Shown one piece after another: positions 32,900 to 37,214 of a DNA stretch of 37,214 nt. The stretch is from Deltaproteobacteria bacterium (GTDB lineage Bacteria; Myxococcota_A; Polyangia; Haliangiales; Haliangiaceae). Location: NCBI GenBank assembly GCA_025353585.1, contig JANXOM010000103.1, positions 1 through 37,214 of the forward strand, in the 5' to 3' direction. The notes below the pieces were generated by a model. That model saw only the letters and a program-made list of their open reading frames with translations, did not search any database and had not been told where the DNA came from. The translations under genes were made by a program, and so were the position numbers. The first letter of the stretch is position 1. The number at the start of each line of letters is the position of its first letter.

Positions 32900-33652
32900 T
32901 CAGTGATTCACGCCGAGGGGCGGAGTCGACGATGGAGCTTTGGCGCTGCCGCTGCCCACTCCCGGGTCGGCGCCGCTGCCGGCGGAGCCGCTCGTGATGC
33001 CGCTCGGGCCGGTCGCGCCGGTGGCGGAGCCGCGACCGCTGCCGGAACCGACGCCGCTGCCAGAGCCCGAACCGGCGCCGCTGCCGGACCCACTTCCACC
33101 GCCGACAGCCACCGGCTGGTGGCTCATCAGGTAGCAGACGCCCTGGTAGCAGGTGAACAGCTTGTCGTCGGTCAGCCAGACCACCATCGGCGGCGCCTTG
33201 AGATCGTCGCTGCAGCTGAGGCGAAACTCGATCAGCGGATCGGCGAAGCCGAACGCCAGCAGCGCCGCGCGGCCCGCCGCGCCGAGCCCGGTGTCCTCGA
33301 CGACGCGGTCCATGGGCGCGCCCTGGCGCACGCGGGCCGCGGCCTCGCAGGTGCCCTGCCACGGCGCCGTGTAGCCGAGGTTCGTGATCTCGAGCAGGCG
33401 GCCGTCGAGCGCGGACGCGTCGTGGTTGCCGAGCTGCGCGTGCGAGGTCAGCACGTGCTTCTCGATCTTCCAGTGATACACGAGCTCGCCGTCGACGATC
33501 TCGCCGGACCCGAGCGCGGATCCGCTGCCGCTCCCGCTGCCGCCGTTCGGATCCGGCGGGTCCGGCACGAGGTGCGCCGCGCGCTTGTGGATGCACGCGA
33601 CGCCAAGGGCGCCGACGACGCAGAACGGGATCCAGAGCTTGCGCATGGTCAT
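32900..33652 (-). CDS. Lipoprotein with Gly/Ser-rich linkers
   Basis: A 250-aa predicted lipoprotein, function unknown. The lipobox LGVAC is preceded by a short signal (RKLWIPFCVVGA). Two Gly/Ser-rich linkers flank the folded part, at about 38-48 and 185-235 (alternating Gly-Ser pairs). The folded part (about 55-180) has YHWKIEKHV, LLEITNLGYTAPWQGTCEAA, a FRLSCSDDLK segment and FTCYQGVCYLMS, so four cysteines may form two disulfides. The start ATG 33652 overlaps the histidine kinase stop by 4 bp (ATGA); the ATG at 33646 is an alternative. The coupling implies it belongs to the kinase's operon. The protein may be a periplasmic or outer-membrane partner of the sensor. Confidence 0.72.
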   Translation of the reverse strand: MTMRKLWIPFCVVGALGVACIHKRAAHLVPDPPDPNGGSGSGSGSALGSGEIVDGELVYHWKIEKHVLTSHAQLGNHDASALDGRLLEITNLGYTAPWQGTCEAAARVRQGAPMDRVVEDTGLGAAGRAALLAFGFADPLIEFRLSCSDDLKAPPMVVWLTDDKLFTCYQGVCYLMSHQPVAVGGGSGSGSGAGSGSGSGVGSGSGRGSATGATGPSGITSGSAGSGADPGVGSGSAKAPSSTPPLGVNH

Positions 33653-35172
33653 GCGAGCGACTGATCGGCGCCGCGCAGGGGCAAGGACACCACGAACCTC
33701 GCCCCTCCGGTAGGCGGGCGCTCCGGCGTCACTGAAAGCTCACCTCCATGCTCGATGACGATCTTGCGCGAGATCGCGAGCCCGAGGCCGGTGCCGGTCG
33801 CCTTCGTCGTGACGTAGGGCTCGAAGATCTTGTCGCGATCGGCGGCGGGGATGCCCTTGCCGTGGTCGTCCACCGTGATCCGCACCGCGTCGGTCGCCGG
33901 ATCCGCCGTCCACCCGACCACGACCTTGCCGTCACTGCCGGCCTCCTGGCCCGCGTGGATGCCGTTCTCCACGAGGTTCACGAGCACGCGCTTGAGCAGG
34001 AGCTTGTCGGCGCGCACTACGACCGGCGTGGGGGGCGGGCGCAGCTCGAGGCGGGCCGCGAGCTGGGGCTGGAGCTGGAGCTCCTCGATGAGCTCCGCGA
34101 GGGCGATCGGCGACGCGGAGACCTTCGGCAGCTGGCCGAGCGTCCGGAACGTGTCGACCAGGCGGCCGAGGCTCGCGATCTCCTCCTCGACGATCTCCTT
34201 CGTCGTGGCGAGCATGCGGCCGTAGCGCGCGTCGTCGCCCTTGTACTGCGAGACCGCTTCTTGCACGGCGAGCTGGATCGGCGTCAGCGGGTTCTTGATC
34301 TCGTGGGCGAGCTGCCGCGCGACGTCCTGCCAGACGCTCATGCGCTGCTGGTGCTCGAGGTCGCGGCGCGCCTTCGCGAGCTGATCGAGCATGGCGTCGA
34401 ACGCGGTGCCGAGCTCGGCGATCTCGTCGCGGCCGCGGAGGCGGACGCGCTCGTCGAGGTCGCCGCGGCCGACCTTGCGCGCGGAGGTCACGATTTGCTG
34501 GATCCGCCGCGTCAGCAGCGTCGCGTACGTGATGCCGCCGGCCGCCGCGCCGATCGCGGCGAGGCTCACGAGCAAGATGAACCCGAGCCGGTAGCTGTCG
34601 GGCAGGCGGCTCCGCAGCTCGGCGATCGTGCGCGCGTTGTCGAGCGACTGCTTGAGCTGCTGCATCTCGGCTTGCAGCGTCGCGGACACCTCGAACGTGA
34701 GCCGGATCTGCGCGCCGCCATCGCCGAGGGCCTGCTCCACGACCTTGTCGCGCAGGCCCGCGCCCGAGGCCGGGCGGCTCGCCTCGGCGAGGGTGGTGCC
34801 GTCGGGGCGCACGATCGCGATCGCGCGGAGGCTCGGCTCGACGCGGCTCTCTTCGGTCAGGATCTGCTGCACGGGCAGGGGCACCGTCAGGTCCTTGAGA
34901 TCGCGCCGCTTCACGAGGCGATCCGCGATCTCGGCGTGGAGGCGCTTCGTCGTCTCGAACAAATCGTGATACGCGTCGCTCGCCTTCTCGAGCGCGCCCA
35001 TCGTGACGTTCGCCTCGGCCGCGCCGAAATTCGCGGCGACCTTGCTGACCTGGCCGATGAGCCACGCCGACGCTCCGAGCGGTGCCATCACCAGCAGCAC
35101 GATCAGCGCCGTGAGCCGGAGCCACAGCGGGAGCCGGCGCGTGGGCGGCGCGTGATGCGCGTCCGTGCTCAC
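33649..35172 (-). CDS. NtrY-like sensor histidine kinase
   Basis: A 507-aa membrane sensor kinase. TM1 (about 14-40) and TM2 (about 195-222) bracket a periplasmic domain of about 155 aa. A HAMP domain (about 220-272, RRIQQIVTSARKVGRGDLDE) leads to a HisKA domain with phosphorylated His near 289 in HEIKNPLTPIQ, which matches NtrY-family kinases. The HATPase part has NLVENGIHAG (N box), DDHGKGI (G1) and GTGLGLAISRKIV (G2). No response-regulator gene is present in the window, so the partner is unknown. It is co-transcribed with the DUF4390-like gene by a GTGA overlap. NtrY-type kinases typically sense nitrogen or redox state, but the signal here is unknown. Confidence 0.92.
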   Translation of the reverse strand: MSTDAHHAPPTRRLPLWLRLTALIVLLVMAPLGASAWLIGQVSKVAANFGAAEANVTMGALEKASDAYHDLFETTKRLHAEIADRLVKRRDLKDLTVPLPVQQILTEESRVEPSLRAIAIVRPDGTTLAEASRPASGAGLRDKVVEQALGDGGAQIRLTFEVSATLQAEMQQLKQSLDNARTIAELRSRLPDSYRLGFILLVSLAAIGAAAGGITYATLLTRRIQQIVTSARKVGRGDLDERVRLRGRDEIAELGTAFDAMLDQLAKARRDLEHQQRMSVWQDVARQLAHEIKNPLTPIQLAVQEAVSQYKGDDARYGRMLATTKEIVEEEIASLGRLVDTFRTLGQLPKVSASPIALAELIEELQLQPQLAARLELRPPPTPVVVRADKLLLKRVLVNLVENGIHAGQEAGSDGKVVVGWTADPATDAVRITVDDHGKGIPAADRDKIFEPYVTTKATGTGLGLAISRKIVIEHGGELSVTPERPPTGGARFVVSLPLRGADQSLA

Positions 35173-35792
35173 GGCTTGGGCCTGAAGAAGGATTGCGAGC
35201 GCAGGCGAAGCACGCGATCGGCCTCCGGGATCTTCGGGTTGACGAACACCGACACGAACGAGCCGAAGAACGCGCCGCTGTGATCGATCCCGCCGCCGGT
35301 GCCCTGGGACAGCCAGCGTCGGACCTCGGCGAGGGTCTCCTTCGAGACCGGGTTCAGGTCGGCGCGGATCGCGAGCGAGTAGATCCCTTCGTACGGCATG
35401 TCGGCGAGCTTCGCCACCGGGACATCGTCGAGGGAATAGAGGAGCTTGAGCGCCTCGCTCTTCTGCTTGACGCGGATCGTCCGGTCGCCGATCCGCAGCG
35501 TGTAGATCTCGTCCCAGATATCGTAGACGACCGAGCGCACGAGCTGCACGAGCGAGATCGGCTCGGTCGAGCCTTTCGGGTAGACCCAGATCCGGATCTC
35601 CACGGTCGACGAGAAGCCGGTGTCGAGCGCCGCGTACGCCGCGCTGTCGAAGAGCTTGGAGATCGTCGTGGTGAGGGTGAGATCCGGTTCGCGCTCGATG
35701 AAGCGCATCGTCTGATGCTCGGGCAGATCGTCGTCCGCGCGCGCGACGGACGAGACCAGCGCGAAGACCGCAACGAGGACCGCCGCCCTCAT
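35169..35792 (-). CDS. DUF4390-like exported protein
   Basis: A 207-aa exported protein with a signal peptide (MRAAVLVAVFALVSSVARA). The mature part resembles DUF4390 proteins by pattern: LDTGFSSTVEIRIWVY, then VYDIWDEIYTLRIGD, followed by EALKLLYSLDDVPVA and a final ALAEVRRWLSQ-like end. In some proteobacteria a DUF4390 gene sits directly before ntrY; the same order is seen here, which supports the call. The function of the family is not established; a periplasmic partner of the kinase is plausible. The start ATG 35792 overlaps the Omp85 gene's stop by 4 bp (ATGA). The open frame further upstream is a shadow. Confidence 0.6.
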   Translation of the reverse strand: MRAAVLVAVFALVSSVARADDDLPEHQTMRFIEREPDLTLTTTISKLFDSAAYAALDTGFSSTVEIRIWVYPKGSTEPISLVQLVRSVVYDIWDEIYTLRIGDRTIRVKQKSEALKLLYSLDDVPVAKLADMPYEGIYSLAIRADLNPVSKETLAEVRRWLSQGTGGGIDHSGAFFGSFVSVFVNPKIPEADRVLRLRSQSFFRPKP

Positions 35793-37214
35793 CGCAGGCG
35801 TCCGAGCGCGTTCGAGAACGTCAGCTCGAACACGCCGACGTCGGTGTCGATGCGGATGCCCGCATCGAGGAAGAGATCCATCGGCAACGACTTCCACAGC
35901 GCCGAGTCGCGCTGGTGAAGGTCGGTCGTCTCGGCGAGCGCCCAGACGCCAGCGGCGAGGAACAGGTCGCCGCCGTACACGCGGTTCTTGCCGGTGCCGC
36001 GGAACAGGGTCAACGCGTACTCGCCGGTGATGCTGCCGCCGATGTCGCCGTAGGTCGGCTTCGCGTCGCGCGTGCCGAGGAGATCGAACGGCGCGGCCGT
36101 CGACAGGACGAGGCCGAGCGCGCGCGGGGTCAACGCGTGGTCGACGTCGGAGATGAAGATGCGGTCGAACTCGGGCGCATCGCCGAGGAGCACGCCGCCC
36201 GCGAACCGCAGGCCGAGGGTCTGCTTCTCGTCCTTGATCGGCCACCATTTCTCGTAGCGGGCGAACAGCGCCGCGAAGTCATAGCTGCCGCCGAACGCGG
36301 CCGAGCCGACCTCGAGCGCGATCGTGCCGCGGTCGCCGGCGTGGGGCAGCACCGGATCGGGCCGCGTGTCGCGATCGAAGCCGACGCCGAGCGTGACGAC
36401 GCGGCTGCCGCCCGGGTGGAGGTGCAGATCGAGGCCGACCGTCTCGCCGCTCGGCAGCGTCTGCGTCGGGGTGGCGGGGAGCTGCGCATCGATCTGCTCG
36501 ACGCGCACGGCCGCGGACAGGCGTGAGAGGGCGCTGACGTCGTAGGTGAGGCCGCCGCGCCCGCCGAACCGCCGGTAGTCGAACGCGCCGAAGCGCGAGG
36601 GCGCCGCGTTGTCGTCGTCGCCGCTGATGCGATAGGGCTCGCTGCCGTGCACGAGCGTCATCGAGCCGTTGACGCCCCACGCGGTGCCGCGCAGCGACGA
36701 GTCGGAGAGCCGGAGCTCGCCGGCCCACTGGTCGCGGCTGCCGGCGATGTCGCCGTGGTGGGCGTAGATGAAGCCGCCGCCGAGCGCGATGCCGAGGCCG
36801 AGCAGGTTGCGCTCGGTGACGTCGAGGCCGGTGTACTCCGCGGACGAGTCGCTCGTGCCGAGCCACAGGCGGTTGAGCACGATGGTGCCGCGCTCGACGA
36901 CGTTGACGACGACGACCACGTGGCCGCGCTCGCCGCCCTTGCGCATCGTGACGGTGACGTCGCGGAAGTAGCCGAGCGCGAGGACCTTGTAGCGGACGTC
37001 GCGGAGGCGCCTGTCGCTCGAGTGCAGGACGTCACCGGGGCCGATCGGCACGGCGCGGCGGATGACCTCGACGGACGTCGCGGAGTTGCCGGTGATCTCG
37101 ACGGACTCGATGAAGATGAGCGGCCCGAACTCGTTGTCCTCGTGCAGCGGCGCGTCGCTGTCCCCGGGTTGTGGCTCGCTGTCAGGCGTTGGTTCCGGCG
37201 CGGGCGCGGGCGCG
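35789..37214 (-). CDS. Omp85/BamA-like outer-membrane protein, 5' truncated
   Basis: The 5' end lies outside the window; the frame is open to the last base. The visible part begins with a Pro/Ala-rich segment, then a POTRA-type domain (IFIESVEITGNSATSVEVI, then PIGPGDVLHSSDRRLRDVR and a GYFRDVTVTMRK strand). A long stretch of amphipathic beta strands follows, ending near a LRNALGRLR-like terminus (FELTFSNALGRLR). This is the Omp85 plan: POTRA then beta-barrel. At least 475 codons are present, shorter than BamA, so it may have one or few POTRAs. Internal GTG 37051 is not the start because the POTRA begins before it. It overlaps the next gene by 4 bp. Confidence 0.75.
   Translation of the reverse strand, partial: APAPAPEPTPDSEPQPGDSDAPLHEDNEFGPLIFIESVEITGNSATSVEVIRRAVPIGPGDVLHSSDRRLRDVRYKVLALGYFRDVTVTMRKGGERGHVVVVVNVVERGTIVLNRLWLGTSDSSAEYTGLDVTERNLLGLGIALGGGFIYAHHGDIAGSRDQWAGELRLSDSSLRGTAWGVNGSMTLVHGSEPYRISGDDDNAAPSRFGAFDYRRFGGRGGLTYDVSALSRLSAAVRVEQIDAQLPATPTQTLPSGETVGLDLHLHPGGSRVVTLGVGFDRDTRPDPVLPHAGDRGTIALEVGSAAFGGSYDFAALFARYEKWWPIKDEKQTLGLRFAGGVLLGDAPEFDRIFISDVDHALTPRALGLVLSTAAPFDLLGTRDAKPTYGDIGGSITGEYALTLFRGTGKNRVYGGDLFLAAGVWALAETTDLHQRDSALWKSLPMDLFLDAGIRIDTDVGVFELTFSNALGRLR

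Overview
The window is about 37 kb of very GC-rich, densely coding bacterial chromosome. Its gene content suggests a myxobacterium (Myxococcota, perhaps of the Haliangium/Kofleria type). It has two large Ser/Thr protein kinases, an FHA-AAA+ regulator, PilZ and MshEN proteins of the kind seen in c-di-GMP signalling, Gly- or Ser-rich cysteine lipoproteins, a GspN/GspC-like protein and many GTG starts. That placement is an inference from gene content, not a database match. I see no rRNA, CRISPR array, insertion sequence, integrase or phage gene, so this looks like ordinary chromosome rather than an island.

Layout. 1-117: two copies of a 26-bp direct repeat and a GC hairpin. 118-3294: a ferritin-like diiron protein gene, divergent by 20 bp from an amino-acid ABC importer (lipoprotein receptor fused to permease, then the ATPase). 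3295-5123: two related cysteine-rich lipoprotein genes separated by a 536-bp non-coding stretch that holds a 77-bp inverted repeat. 5274-16132 (minus strand): a tightly packed row of maeB (malic enzyme-Pta), a 1739-aa kinase/STAND NTPase/membrane/beta-propeller protein, an FHA-AAA+ regulator, an RlmI-like methyltransferase and an SRAP (HMCES/YedK) protein. 16240-17415: a GspN-GspC chimeric lipoprotein, bordered by a tandem REP-like palindrome. 17503-21627 (minus): a conserved hypothetical, a secreted hypothetical and a Dcp-type M3 peptidase. 21704-26481 (plus): tRNA-Arg(CCG), an MshEN protein, a zinc-ribbon Ser/Thr kinase with TPRs, and an unknown two-TM protein. 26509-37214 (minus): reading with transcription from the right edge, a truncated Omp85 protein, a DUF4390-like protein, an NtrY-like kinase and a lipoprotein, with 4-bp overlaps at every junction; then a GspC-like PDZ protein and a PilZ protein; then a degenerate metallo-beta-lactamase-fold protein, a class A PBP, TatB and TatC.

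How the genes may work together. Three signalling blocks stand out. The kinase-STAND receptor is followed 25 bp later by a phosphothreonine-binding FHA protein whose AAA+ domain lacks the sigma-54 contact loop. The Omp85/DUF4390/NtrY/lipoprotein block looks like an envelope-linked sensor. The MshEN and PilZ proteins suggest c-di-GMP input. Two proteins with GspC-type PDZ ends and the stand-alone MshEN domain look like type II secretion parts reused away from a gsp operon.

The most unusual items are the MBL-fold protein that has lost its metal ligands but keeps a C-terminal clamp-binding-like motif, the GspN-GspC chimera, the kinase-STAND/FHA pair and the Omp85-to-kinase operon. All functions are inferred from motifs read by eye; no searches were run.
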